DNA of 50,863 bases from Terrimonas_B sp041743125 (GTDB lineage: Bacteria; Bacteroidota; Bacteroidia; Chitinophagales; Chitinophagaceae), in NCBI GenBank assembly GCA_041743125.1, contig JBGTNK010000126.1:1-50863 (forward strand), read 5' to 3'. The notes under the pieces are model-generated. The model searched no databases, was not told the DNA's origin, and was given only the letters and a program-made list of their open reading frames with translations. This document shows positions 8,928 through 17,668 of this stretch, in pieces. Each line of letters opens with the position of its first letter. Position 1 is the stretch's first letter. Made by a program: the position numbers and the translations under genes.

Positions 8928-10103
8928 TTAATTCATCAGTGGATTTAATTCTCCGTCTTTTATGGCCTCAGTTCCGTAATCCTTTATTACATTATATAAG
9001 GTATCTCTTTCAACAGGTATTCTCTTTGCTTGTTTTATCAGCGTGACAAGTTGGGTGGTGGTCATGGAAGGATTCTGCTCTTCTGAACCTGCCATTGAAT
9101 ATATTTTAGTGGTATCATCTATTGTGCCGTCAATGTCATTGACTCCAAATGATAAAGCCAGCTGAGCATTTTCTCTACCCAGCATGGGCCAGTAGGCTTT
9201 CAGGTGTGGGAAATTATCTAAATAAATTCTAGCGACAGCGTACATTCTCATATCTTCCACAATTGTACTCTCCCGGATTTGGCTCATATCATTTCCTTTA
9301 TTTCGAAACTTGAGGGGAATAAAGGTATTAAAGCCGCCGGTCTTGTCCTGCAGGTCTCTTAACCTTCTCATATGGTCAATACGGTGCCAGTATTCTTCTA
9401 TATGTCCATACAGCATGGTGGCATTGGAATGCATTCCCAGGTTATGTGCAGCTTCATGAATAGCCAGCCACCCATTTGCATCCACTTTATCAGCACATAT
9501 TTGTTCTCTTATTTCCGGGTGAAAAATTTCTGCCCCTCCTCCCGGCAATGAGTCTAACCCGGCCTCACGTAAGATTTTCATTCCTTCTGCTTCATTTAAT
9601 CTGGCTTTACGAAACATATAATCCAACTCTACAGGAGTAAATCCTTTGATATGTAATCCTGGCCGATGGGCCTTTATTTTTTTAAGGAGGTCAGCAAAAA
9701 AAGTCATCGTTAACTTAGGATGCACACCGCCTACGATATGAACTTCTGTCACAGGTTGTTCATCGTAACTTTTTACGATATCCAGCATTTGATCTGTTGA
9801 TAGTTCCCATCCTTCTTCTTTATGTGCATACAGCCTGCTATAGGAACAAAAATTACAACTGAAAACACATATATTAGTTGGTTCAATATGAAAATTTCGA
9901 TTGAAAAATGTTTTATTACCATGCAATCGCTCTCTTATTGAATTGGCAAGCGAACCCAGGAAGGGGAGGCTTGCTTTTTCAAAAAGAAGTAAACCTTCAT
10001 CATCACTTATTCTTTCAGCATTCCTGACCTTATTTGCAATGGATATTAAATTTTCATCTATACCTGAAGACCTCATTATTTTTTCCGATAATATTTCCGG
10101 CAT
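8928..10103 (-). CDS. mqnE: Aminofutalosine synthase (radical SAM), menaquinone pathway
   Basis: This 391-residue radical SAM enzyme joins the MqnA product (3-[(1-carboxyvinyl)oxy]benzoate) to the adenosyl radical from SAM, giving 6-amino-6-deoxyfutalosine. The cluster motif is CVFSCNFC, with Cys79, Cys83 and Cys86 (CxxxCxxC). Further hallmarks are EVHIVGGVHP, GLDSLPGGGAEIF and SNATMLYGHIE, which separate MqnE from the cyclase MqnC. Length is normal. A consensus promoter element lies about 25 bases upstream of the ATG. It is divergent from the nucleoside symporter, and ubiX is close by. This implies that the organism makes menaquinone by the futalosine route; other mqn genes must lie elsewhere. 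Confidence 0.95.
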   Translation of the reverse strand: MPEILSEKIMRSSGIDENLISIANKVRNAERISDDEGLLLFEKASLPFLGSLANSIRERLHGNKTFFNRNFHIEPTNICVFSCNFCSYSRLYAHKEEGWELSTDQMLDIVKSYDEQPVTEVHIVGGVHPKLTMTFFADLLKKIKAHRPGLHIKGFTPVELDYMFRKARLNEAEGMKILREAGLDSLPGGGAEIFHPEIREQICADKVDANGWLAIHEAAHNLGMHSNATMLYGHIEEYWHRIDHMRRLRDLQDKTGGFNTFIPLKFRNKGNDMSQIRESTIVEDMRMYAVARIYLDNFPHLKAYWPMLGRENAQLALSFGVNDIDGTIDDTTKIYSMAGSEEQNPSMTTTQLVTLIKQAKRIPVERDTLYNVIKDYGTEAIKDGELNPLMN

Positions 10104-10127
10104 GTTGGTGTTTATTTAAATCAGTAA

Positions 10128-10135
10128 CAAAGTTA
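10128..10135 (-). promoter_or_regulatory. Promoter -7 element of mqnE
   Basis: Minus-strand TAACTTTG is an exact match to the Bacteroidota TAnnTTTG element, about 25 bases upstream of the mqnE ATG. A TTTG lies at 10151-10154 on the same strand, but its spacing is shorter than the usual about 20 bases. Confidence 0.6.
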
Positions 10136-10228
10136 GGAGAGATTAGGTTGCAAACTTTTGCCTAATCAGCCTCCTTAAAATCCCTTATCTTCCCTATTCA
10201 AACTATCATTGAACAAAACAAACTGCAG

Positions 10229-11470
10229 ATGAATATCAAGTCCCGCCTCATTGTCATGAACTTTCTTGAATTTTTTGTGTGGGGTGCATGGTTGATTTCA
10301 CTGGGGGCCTATATGATTGTTACTTTAAAATTTACAGGGGTTCAGGTAGGGAGTATTTATGGCACAATGGGAATTGCTTCCTTATTCATGCCGGCTTTAC
10401 TTGGAATAGTGGCAGATCGCTGGATAAATGCCGAAAGAATATTGGGCTTATGTCATATAGCAGGTGCAGGGTTGCTGTTATGGGCATCAACGGTTACAGA
10501 TTTTAAAATGATGTATGTGATCATGTTGTTTAATTCTATGGCCTTCATGCCAACCATAGCATTAAATAATACCGTATCCTATATTATACTTGAAAACAAG
10601 GGGTTTAATATCATAAAGGATTTTCCTCCCATCAGGGTATGGGGCACTGTCGGATTCATTTGTGCCATGTGGATGGTGGACCTTTTTGGCTGGACCAAAA
10701 GTCCTTTGCAATTATATGTTAGTGCTGGTGCCGGATTGTTTTTAGGTTTATATGCTTTTACTATGCCTGCATGTAAACCCGTTAAGACGGGGAAAAAAAA
10801 GAGTCTTGCTTCTTCTTTGGGATTGGATGCATTTGTTTTATTTAAAAGAAAAAAGATGGCAGTATTTTTCCTTTTTGCCATGTTTTTAGGAGCAGCTTTA
10901 CAAATTACTAACTTATTCGGCGGAACATTTCTTGATGATTTTACAACCCGGTATCCTGATTCCTTTGGCGTTAAGCATCCCAATCTTTTATTATCTATTT
11001 CACAGATATCTGAAACCCTGTTTATACTTACTATTCCATATTTCCTGCACCGGTTCGGGATCAAGAAAGTAATGCTGATGAGTATATTTGCCTGGGTTCT
11101 CCGGTTTGGTTTATTTGGTATAGGCAATCCCGGGGATGGGTTATATCTCCTGATCCTATCAATGATCATATATGGAATGGCTTTCGACTTTTTTAATATC
11201 TCGGGTTCCTTATTTGTAGAAAAAGAAGCTGATATAAAGATCAGGGCCAGTGCCCAAGGGCTATTTATGCTTATGACAAACGGATTAGGTGCTTTTTTTG
11301 GTGGAATGATTAGTGGATGGGTTGTTGATTATTTTACAACAAACGGTATAAGAGACTGGCAAAATATATGGTTTAGTTTTGCAGGCTATGCATTAGTGCT
11401 GGGGATTTTCTTTCCTTTCGTATTTAAGTATAAACATGATCCGGCGGCATTGGAAAATATTCATCACTAA
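10229..11470 (+). CDS. Nucleoside:H+ symporter, NupG-type MFS permease
   Basis: This 413-residue inner-membrane protein has about 12 hydrophobic helices and the sequence pattern of the nucleoside-proton symporter family: an N-terminal NFLEFFVWGAWLISLGAYM, NNTVSYIILE, and PPIRVWGTVGFICAMW near 130-148. It probably imports nucleosides in exchange for the proton gradient. It lies between mqnE and ubiX and is convergent with ubiX (25-base gap). Because the futalosine pathway handles nucleoside-like intermediates, a link is possible, but ordinary purine salvage is equally likely. No alternative start is needed. Confidence 0.88.
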   Translation: MNIKSRLIVMNFLEFFVWGAWLISLGAYMIVTLKFTGVQVGSIYGTMGIASLFMPALLGIVADRWINAERILGLCHIAGAGLLLWASTVTDFKMMYVIMLFNSMAFMPTIALNNTVSYIILENKGFNIIKDFPPIRVWGTVGFICAMWMVDLFGWTKSPLQLYVSAGAGLFLGLYAFTMPACKPVKTGKKKSLASSLGLDAFVLFKRKKMAVFFLFAMFLGAALQITNLFGGTFLDDFTTRYPDSFGVKHPNLLLSISQISETLFILTIPYFLHRFGIKKVMLMSIFAWVLRFGLFGIGNPGDGLYLLILSMIIYGMAFDFFNISGSLFVEKEADIKIRASAQGLFMLMTNGLGAFFGGMISGWVVDYFTTNGIRDWQNIWFSFAGYALVLGIFFPFVFKYKHDPAALENIHH

Positions 11471-11495
11471 AAGCAACCTGTTTAATCTCTGCATT

Positions 11496-12053
11496 TTATT
11501 TTCCCCACCTGAATGTGGTAATATCAAAGCCAGCCAGGTCAAGAACCCTGTCAACAACTGTGGCGGCCACTTCTTCAATAGTTTTTGGTTTGCTGTAAAA
11601 GGAAGGTGTAGCCGGACAAATAATTCCCCCGGCTAGTGTAACAGTCTCCATGTTGCGGATATGGACAAGGTTATATGGCGTATCACGGACTACACAAATC
11701 AATTTTCTTCTTTCCTTTAGTATAACGTCGGCAGCCCTTGTAATAAGATCGTTTGAAATGCCATTGGCTATCCGGCCTAAGGTTCCCATCGAGCAAGGAA
11801 TGATGATCATTGTATCGTATTGACCAGAGCCTGATGCAAACGGTGCATTAAAATCCAGCGATGTATAAAATGTGCCGGGTAAGTTTGTATAGCTGTTATC
11901 ACCCAATTCAGTTTGCCACACTTGTTGAGCATTAGTACTCATTACAATGCCTAATTCATTCCAATGATCCTTTAAGGTTGAAAGTTTATTCAGAATCCCT
12001 TTTGCATACACAGAACCACTGGCACCTGTAATAGCTATAATTATTTTTCTCAT
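11496..12053 (-). CDS. ubiX: Flavin prenyltransferase UbiX
   Basis: This 185-residue enzyme adds a dimethylallyl unit to FMN, giving prenylated FMN, the cofactor of UbiD-type decarboxylases. Family motifs are IIIAITGASGSVYA at the N-terminus (flavin phosphate binding), IIIPCSMGTLGRIANGISNDLITRAADV and RDTPYN. The ATG at 12053 is chosen over a TTG 15 bases upstream, because the family begins directly with the MRKIIIAITGASGS strand. It ends tail-to-tail with the nucleoside symporter. In futalosine organisms UbiX/UbiD-like proteins are implicated in decarboxylating the naphthoate intermediate, so its nearness to mqnE suggests a shared menaquinone role. No ubiD is in the window. Confidence 0.93.
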   Translation of the reverse strand: MRKIIIAITGASGSVYAKGILNKLSTLKDHWNELGIVMSTNAQQVWQTELGDNSYTNLPGTFYTSLDFNAPFASGSGQYDTMIIIPCSMGTLGRIANGISNDLITRAADVILKERRKLICVVRDTPYNLVHIRNMETVTLAGGIICPATPSFYSKPKTIEEVAATVVDRVLDLAGFDITTFRWGK

Positions 12054-12575
12054 ATAAATTCTGTTCAATTGATAAAAGTCAGTAATTGAATTGAAGGTAA
12101 AAATTAAATCGTGAATCTGATTTTGTTAGTCATATTGCCAGATAGCCAAATTTTGAATTCAATCGGCGTTGTGATGTATTACCCTAACTATCGATATTTT
12201 TTGAGTATTGATTGTATTTTCCGGATCATAGTTGTAACATGGATTTCCGAACCATCTACATTTTTTCTTGATGAAAGGATTCTAAAATTGATGCAATCGT
12301 TTGCGATGATTGAAAAATATCAAAATACGCCTTGAGGTAAATCAAAAAAGTGTGAAATCAACACTTATGAAAAAAAAAGAACCAAAAAAGTTTTTGTATT
12401 AAATCTTATTAACGATATTGCTTTTGAATTTTCATAGGATAAGGTTTAATGGTTAATGGTTTTTGATTAGGGCCCCCGACTTTACCGTCGGGGTTCTTTT
12501 TTCCAGACCTCTAAAATTAAAAATAAAGTTGTGCCTCATTCTGGAAAAACCTGGTAATTTTTTTCAATCTTATCT
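12054..12575. other. 522-base intergenic region with an orphan terminator and possible small RNA
   Basis: No convincing gene is seen between ubiX and the DPP-IV gene. A 74-codon plus-strand reading frame (12111-12335) shows no recognisable domain. The region holds a small hairpin (AAGTGT / ACACTT, 12348-12366), a promoter-like pair (TTTG at 12393-12396; TGCTTTTG at 12419-12426, seven of eight consensus positions) and a strong plus-strand terminator at 12474-12502. Together they could express an RNA of about 70 bases; this is inference. Confidence 0.4.
12474..12502 (+). terminator. Orphan rho-independent terminator
   Basis: A 7-bp GC-rich stem (CCCCGAC at 12474-12480, GTCGGGG at 12487-12493) with a 6-base loop is followed by TTCTTTTTT. 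Both flanking genes are on the minus strand and no plus-strand gene precedes it, so its transcript is unknown. Confidence 0.85.
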
Positions 12576-14750
12576 TCAAAACGCTTTAGGCTGATCAGTT
12601 GAGCCACTTTTTCCTTTAGTATTTTCATTTCCCATATTTTCAATTATCCATTTTGTCATTTTACTCCACAGATGAAAACTGGTATTATCCAGTTTCCCTG
12701 AAATCTTATGATTTTTGTTGGGATAATAAGCACTTTCAAAATCGACATTATTTTTCACCAATGCTGTTATCATTTGCGTTGCATTTTGAAAGTGTACGTT
12801 GTCGTCAGCCGTGCCGTGTATGATGAGATATTTACCTTTAATTTTATCCGTATGATTTATGGGTGAATTGTCATCATATCCATTTGGGTTTTCCTGCGGA
12901 GTTCGCATGTATCGTTCAGTATAAATATTATCATAATATCGCCAGTTGGTTACAGGTGCTACAGCAACGGCAGCTGAAAATACATCAGCTCCTTTTGTGA
13001 TAGCAAGAGAACTCATAAACCCACCATAACTCCAGCCCCAGTGGCCAATATTATTTTTATCTGCAAAGGGCATGTTGCCCAAATATTTTGCCGCCTCTAT
13101 CTGGTCTTCTATTTCAAATTTTCCCAGTTGCAGGTATGTTTTCTTTTTAAACTCTTCACCCCTGAAACCAGTACCCGTGTTATCTATACTTACAACAATG
13201 AAACCTTTTTGTGCCAGTAACTGGTGCCAGTAACTAACGGTGCCGAAATTATTGGCAACTTTTTGGGACCCGGGTCCTCCATAATTGCAAAACAAAAGGG
13301 GATATTTTTTTGAAGAATCAAAACCTTGTGGTTTCAGCATCCAACCATTAAGTGTATCACCTTTGTTGTTAGGCACACGGATGAATTCAGCCTTACCTAA
13401 TTCATATTCCTTTAATTTGTTTTTTAATGCGGTATTTTCAGAGATAGTTTTTACAAGAGTAGTTCCGATCGCTTTTTTATTGCCGGAGTTAATTGTATGA
13501 AGTGTCACTATCTGCGGGGTGTTAATATCAGAACGATAGGAATAAAATTTTGTAAAATCGTTATTCATTTTTACTTGATGCCAGGCTTCACCTGTAGTTA
13601 GCTGAACTGTCTTTTTCCCTGCAAAATCTGTGACAAACAGATTCCGGTCCATGGGTCTGGGGTAAGCCATTGTATAGAATATCCTTTTGTTCTGTTCATC
13701 TATTCCATTTACTTCCGTTACTTCATATTTCCCGGTTGATACCTGCCTGGCTTTTTTACCGTCAAGGCTTTGTATATATAAATGACGGAAACCATCTGTT
13801 TCGCTTGTAAAGAGTAAATTTTTTCCATCTTTTAAAAACCACCAATCATCATTAATTTCTACAAAAAATTTATTCTTTTCCTCATATAGAACATGGCTAT
13901 TGCCGCTTTGTGCATCCGTCATTAATAATTTAAGATTATCCTGGTGGCGGTTCATCCAATAAACGACCAGGTTATTATCATTTTTAGTCCATCTTATGCG
14001 GGGAATATAAATATCACCTTGTTCATATTGAGCTTTAACATCTCTTCCGGTACCCAGGTTATAAATGTGAATCTCCACTTTTGAATTATCCTCCCCGGCT
14101 TTGGGATATTTATACCTATAGTCTGCATTATATTCATTGTTATATATCGTCATATTATATTCCTTTACCTCCGTTTCATCGAAGCGGTAATAAGCCAGGT
14201 ATGAACCAGCGGGACTCCATTCGAACGCACGGCTGAATTCAAACTCTTCTTCATACACCCAATCGCAATTGCCATTAATGATGTAGTTCCATTTTCCGTC
14301 TTTTGTTACTGCTGTTATAGTATTTGAATTGATATTTTTTATGTACAGGTTGTTGTCTTTAACATAGGCCACATTCCTGCCATCGGGGGAAAGGGAAGGA
14401 TGTAATACTTTTGCTTCATCAAGTGCGACTAATTTTTTTGTAAGGGCATTATATATATAAACATTGGCTTTGGTCGATCGCCTGTAGATGGATTCAATAT
14501 TTGTTCTCAGTAATACAATATCCGGATGTGCTTCATTATATATTATGTCTTCCGGCACGTCAATCTGATTACCCTTTTCATCTTTTAGCTCTTCCGGCAA
14601 ACGATGTTTATTGGCAGGCTCTTCAAAGTTGGCGTCTATTTGTTCCTCCCGGAAAGTGCCATTTTTATAAATATCTTCTAATGTAATTGACTTTTTTTGT
14701 GCAATAGAAAGAAAAGGAATCAAAAAGAGCAGAACTAATATTTTGCGCAT
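12576..14750 (-). CDS. Dipeptidyl peptidase IV family serine peptidase (S9B), exported
   Basis: This 724-residue exported enzyme removes N-terminal dipeptides, typically Xaa-Pro. The ATG at 14750 gives a clean signal peptide (MRKILVLLFLIPFLSIAQ); an upstream start adds eight residues before it. The beta-propeller domain spans about 30-460 and includes the Glu cluster WVYEEEF (164-170) that binds the substrate N-terminus. The alpha/beta hydrolase domain follows with GWSYGG (nucleophile Ser574), HGTADDNVH (Asp649) and the NKNHK loop (His681). All catalytic residues are present. It is probably periplasmic or surface linked. It stands alone, separated from its upstream neighbour by a terminator. 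Confidence 0.95.
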   Translation of the reverse strand: MRKILVLLFLIPFLSIAQKKSITLEDIYKNGTFREEQIDANFEEPANKHRLPEELKDEKGNQIDVPEDIIYNEAHPDIVLLRTNIESIYRRSTKANVYIYNALTKKLVALDEAKVLHPSLSPDGRNVAYVKDNNLYIKNINSNTITAVTKDGKWNYIINGNCDWVYEEEFEFSRAFEWSPAGSYLAYYRFDETEVKEYNMTIYNNEYNADYRYKYPKAGEDNSKVEIHIYNLGTGRDVKAQYEQGDIYIPRIRWTKNDNNLVVYWMNRHQDNLKLLMTDAQSGNSHVLYEEKNKFFVEINDDWWFLKDGKNLLFTSETDGFRHLYIQSLDGKKARQVSTGKYEVTEVNGIDEQNKRIFYTMAYPRPMDRNLFVTDFAGKKTVQLTTGEAWHQVKMNNDFTKFYSYRSDINTPQIVTLHTINSGNKKAIGTTLVKTISENTALKNKLKEYELGKAEFIRVPNNKGDTLNGWMLKPQGFDSSKKYPLLFCNYGGPGSQKVANNFGTVSYWHQLLAQKGFIVVSIDNTGTGFRGEEFKKKTYLQLGKFEIEDQIEAAKYLGNMPFADKNNIGHWGWSYGGFMSSLAITKGADVFSAAVAVAPVTNWRYYDNIYTERYMRTPQENPNGYDDNSPINHTDKIKGKYLIIHGTADDNVHFQNATQMITALVKNNVDFESAYYPNKNHKISGKLDNTSFHLWSKMTKWIIENMGNENTKGKSGSTDQPKAF

Positions 14751-14811
14751 AATCTTATTTTTAAAATGTATCAAATACTAATTTGTATAAAAAGCAATTC
14801 GGGTGTTTAAA

Positions 14812-14847
14812 CAAAAAACTCTGCTCCCTTTTAAAGGGAACAGAGTT
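14812..14847 (-). terminator. Terminator after the alpha-oxoamine synthase gene
   Basis: A 15-bp stem with one mismatch (arms 14817-14831 and 14833-14847) ends in a T-run on the minus strand. It lies 26 bases past the stop of the oxoamine synthase gene and upstream of the DPP-IV gene. Confidence 0.85.
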
Positions 14848-14872
14848 TTGGTTTTATTATGTCTTAAAAAAA

Positions 14873-16174
14873 TTACTTGTTCTTTGGTAGTTCCGTCATG
14901 TAATCAAAACGTTTCCCCGTTACCTCAGCCATGTCGGGTATTGCCTCTGCCTTATATTCTCCGGCATCTAATTTTTTCTTAGTGGCGGAAAAGGCTTCAA
15001 GGGTTTCATGGATATCTTCATCAGTATGAACCGCTGTAGGTATAAGCCGGTAAATTATATGACCTTTTGGAATAACAGGATAAACAACGATAGAACAGAA
15101 AATCTTATAATTCTCCCGAAGATCCATTACCATCGCTGTAGCTTCTTCCACACCACCTGTCATATAAACGGGAGTTACCACAGAATCAGTTTTCCCGATA
15201 TCAAATCCTCTTTCCTTTAATCCGTTTTGCAGTTTGAGTGCGTTGTCCCAAAGTTTTCCTTTTAATTCGGGTTGATTGCGGAGCAATTCTAACCTTTTCA
15301 GGTTGCCAACCACTAAAGGCATAGGAAGGCTCTTGGCAAAAATTTGGGAACGAATATTATACCGGATATAATCAATAATATTTTTATCGCCTGCGACAAA
15401 TGCTCCGATAGATGCCATTGATTTTGCAAACGTGGAAAAATAAAGATCAATTTTATTCTGAACATCCTGCTCTTCTCCTGCACCAGCACCTGTTTTGCCA
15501 AGTGTTCCAAATCCATGCGCATCATCAACCAACAACCTGAATTCAAATTTATCTTTTAAGGAAGCAATTTCCTTTAACTTTCCCTGGTCACCGGCCATTC
15601 CAAAAACACCTTCTGTAATGACGAGAATTCCACCTGCTTTTTGTTTTTCTATTAATGTGGTAGACCGTTGCAATTGTTTTTCCAGGTCTTCCAGGTCGTT
15701 ATGTTTAAATACATACCGATGCCCGGGATGTAAACGTAAACCATCAATGATGCAAGCATGGCTTTCAGCATCATACACTATCACATCGTGCCGGCTGCAA
15801 AGTGTATCAATTATGCTAACCATTCCCTGGTAACCAAAGTTGAGCAGGATGGCATCTTCTTTCATTTCAAACGCCGCCAGTTCAGATTCTAATTGCTCGT
15901 GAAGATTACTGTTTCCACTCATCATTCGGGCACCCATAGGTAATGCAAGTCCAAATTCCCTTGCACCATCCGCATCAGCTTTCCTCACTTCTTCATGATT
16001 TGCCAGCCCCAGGTAATTATTTAAACTCCAAACGATCATGTTTTTACCCCGGAATATCATCCGGTTCGAAATCTCACCTTCTAATTTTGGGAAAGCAAAA
16101 TAGCCATGAGCTCTTTCACGATGCTGACCTAAAGGCCCGGAATTTTTAAGTAGACGTTCAAATATGTCTGCCAT
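14873..16174 (-). CDS. Alpha-oxoamine synthase (PLP), probably sphingolipid or sulfonolipid synthesis
   Basis: This 433-residue fold-type I PLP enzyme belongs to the family of glycine C-acetyltransferase (KBL), serine palmitoyltransferase (SPT) and cysteate acyltransferase. Visible motifs: SLNNYLGLANH (50-60), DAESHACIIDGLRL (135-148, with stacking His139), LLVDDAHGFGTLGKTGAG (214-231, PLP-binding Asp217/Asp218 region, His220) and STFAKSMASIGAF with the Schiff-base Lys251. It condenses an amino acid with an acyl thioester. Bacteroidota commonly make sphingolipids and sulfonolipids, so lipid synthesis is more likely than threonine degradation; no threonine dehydrogenase gene is nearby. The extra 30-40 residues at the C-terminus exceed KBL length. 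Substrate cannot be settled by eye. Confidence 0.85.
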   Translation of the reverse strand: MADIFERLLKNSGPLGQHRERAHGYFAFPKLEGEISNRMIFRGKNMIVWSLNNYLGLANHEEVRKADADGAREFGLALPMGARMMSGNSNLHEQLESELAAFEMKEDAILLNFGYQGMVSIIDTLCSRHDVIVYDAESHACIIDGLRLHPGHRYVFKHNDLEDLEKQLQRSTTLIEKQKAGGILVITEGVFGMAGDQGKLKEIASLKDKFEFRLLVDDAHGFGTLGKTGAGAGEEQDVQNKIDLYFSTFAKSMASIGAFVAGDKNIIDYIRYNIRSQIFAKSLPMPLVVGNLKRLELLRNQPELKGKLWDNALKLQNGLKERGFDIGKTDSVVTPVYMTGGVEEATAMVMDLRENYKIFCSIVVYPVIPKGHIIYRLIPTAVHTDEDIHETLEAFSATKKKLDAGEYKAEAIPDMAEVTGKRFDYMTELPKNK

Positions 16175-16248
16175 ATAATTAAATTATTGTTGGTTTCAGT
16201 TGTATTGAAGGCCGGAAGTTTCAATGACAAAATTCGGCCGAAACTGCG

Positions 16249-16256
16249 CAAAGGTA
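16249..16256 (-). promoter_or_regulatory. Promoter -7 element of the oxoamine synthase gene
   Basis: Minus-strand TACCTTTG exactly matches the Bacteroidota TAnnTTTG element, about 75 bases upstream of the ATG. The same octamer occurs before queA and mdh. Confidence 0.65.
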
Positions 16257-16370
16257 AGGGATTGGGTGGTTGATGCAAAGGGTGGTAAAAAGACTGTTAA
16301 TACCTTGTGCTTTAATATTTAATCAAGCTAATCCTGTAATAGCTTATATGATTTTTCTATAATGGATTAA

Positions 16371-16405
16371 GAAAAAAAAACAGTCTTACTAATGTAAAAC
16401 TGTTT
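16371..16405 (-). terminator. Terminator after queA
   Basis: A 12-bp stem with one mismatch (AAACAGTCTTAC at 16378-16389 with 16394-16405) and a TAAT loop ends on the minus strand in about nine Ts. It lies 28 bases past the queA stop. Confidence 0.88.
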
Positions 16406-16432
16406 CTTATATTTTAAACCGCTTTAAAAGGT

Positions 16433-17482
16433 TTAAACGATCAGCAAAGCGTCTCCATAACTAAAAAACCGGTATTTATCTTTTATGGCTTTTTTGTACG
16501 CTTCCATAGTTAACTCATAGCCAGCAAATGCACATGTCATAATCAGCAAGCTGGTTTTTGGCAAATGAAAGTTGGTGACCAGCGAATCAGCAATATTGAA
16601 ATCGTAAGGAGGGTGAATGAACATATTGGTCCATCCTTCTGACGGTTTCAACAATTTTTGCGCTGTAAACGAGGATTCCAAAGCCCTCATTGTCGTAGTA
16701 CCCACAGAGCAAATGCGATGCCCGTATTCTTTAGCCCTGTTTACCACCTTGCAGGCGGTTTCATCTATATTAAAATATTCAGCATCCATTTTATGTTTGC
16801 TGAGGTCTTCTACTTCAATTGGACGAAAGGTGCCGAGGCCAGTATGAAGAGTAACTTCCGCAAACCGGACTCCTTTTATTTCTAATCTTTTAATTAATTC
16901 ACGGCTAAAATGCAAACCAGCGGTAGGAGCAGCAACAGCTCCTTCATGTTTAGCATATACAGTCTGGTATCGTTCTTTATCCTCTTCATCGGGTTTACGC
17001 TTAATATATTTTGGTAAGGGAGTTTCTCCCAGCTTTTCCAGTTGAGCACGGAAACCTTCTTCAGGGCCTTCCCACAAAAAACGGATCGTTCTTCCGCGGC
17101 TCGTAGTATTATCAATAACCTCTGCTACCAGATCCTCCTGATCGCCAAAGTATAATTTATTTCCTACCCTGATCTTTCGTGCCGGATCAACTATTACATC
17201 CCAAAGTCGGTTTGGGCGGTTGAGTTCACGCAACAGAAATACTTCTATTTTAGCACCTGTTTTTTCTTTTCGGCCATACATCCTTGCGGGAAATACTTTT
17301 GTGTTATTAACCGTGAAAACATCTTTGTCGTCAAAATAATCCAGGATGTCACGAAAGTGTTTGTTTTCGATCTGGCCGGTATGCCTGTGGACTACCATCA
17401 TTCGGGCATCCTCTCTTTTTTTGGCCGGGTTTTGAGCAATAAGGTTTAGGGGCAGGTCGAAACGGAATTGTGAAAGCTTCAT
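16433..17482 (-). CDS. queA: tRNA preQ1(34) S-adenosylmethionine ribosyltransferase-isomerase
   Basis: This 349-residue enzyme moves the ribosyl group of SAM to 7-aminomethyl-7-deazaguanine at tRNA position 34, forming epoxyqueuosine. The family motifs are all present: DLPLNLIAQNP near the N-terminus, DVFTVNNTKVFPARMYG, AAPTAGLHFS, EVTLHTGLGTFRPI, VGTTTMRALES and TNFHLPKTSLLIM. Length matches the usual 340-350. It is flanked by its own promoter and terminator, so it is probably monocistronic. The transcript should carry an untranslated leader of about 180 bases that looks structured and could regulate the gene; see the leader entry. Confidence 0.97.
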   Translation of the reverse strand: MKLSQFRFDLPLNLIAQNPAKKREDARMMVVHRHTGQIENKHFRDILDYFDDKDVFTVNNTKVFPARMYGRKEKTGAKIEVFLLRELNRPNRLWDVIVDPARKIRVGNKLYFGDQEDLVAEVIDNTTSRGRTIRFLWEGPEEGFRAQLEKLGETPLPKYIKRKPDEEDKERYQTVYAKHEGAVAAPTAGLHFSRELIKRLEIKGVRFAEVTLHTGLGTFRPIEVEDLSKHKMDAEYFNIDETACKVVNRAKEYGHRICSVGTTTMRALESSFTAQKLLKPSEGWTNMFIHPPYDFNIADSLVTNFHLPKTSLLIMTCAFAGYELTMEAYKKAIKDKYRFFSYGDALLIV

Positions 17483-17668
17483 TTATGATTATTGTGGTTT
17501 ATAAAAAGCAGCTGACATAAAACGGTCCAGGGACTTCTGATACTAAGATAGGAGGGTTGAGCTGCTCTGCTTTTGCCTGTTGCAAAATGATATTTAGCAA
17601 ACAAGGCGGAACGGCAAACCCCGGTCTTACGGCACCGGATTCTGTCATGCGATAGCTTTAAAAGTGGG
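17483..17668 (-). promoter_or_regulatory. Long, possibly structured 5' leader of queA
   Basis: Between an exact promoter element (17669-17676) and the queA ATG lie about 185 bases, richer in G+C than the flanking spacers. Complementary segments nest: 17655-17659 with 17505-17509 and 17643-17647 with 17513-17517 (outer stem); 17621-17625 with 17634-17638 (CCGGT/ACCGG hairpin); 17575-17583 with 17597-17607 (two bulges); 17617-17620 with 17555-17558. On the minus strand the outer stem's 3' arm runs into TTTTT. A riboswitch, attenuator or separate small RNA is possible. It matches no class I can name with confidence. The remaining 17677-17850 shows nothing clear. Confidence 0.4.

Noticed and set aside
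10579..11169. Minus-strand 196-codon frame opposite the nucleoside symporter
   Set aside because: Shadow of a long, clearly coding membrane protein gene on the plus strand.
12111..12335. 74-codon plus-strand reading frame in the ubiX to DPP-IV gap
   Set aside because: No recognisable domain, no clear promoter just upstream, and composition like the intergenic DNA. It could still be a small gene, but I cannot support it.
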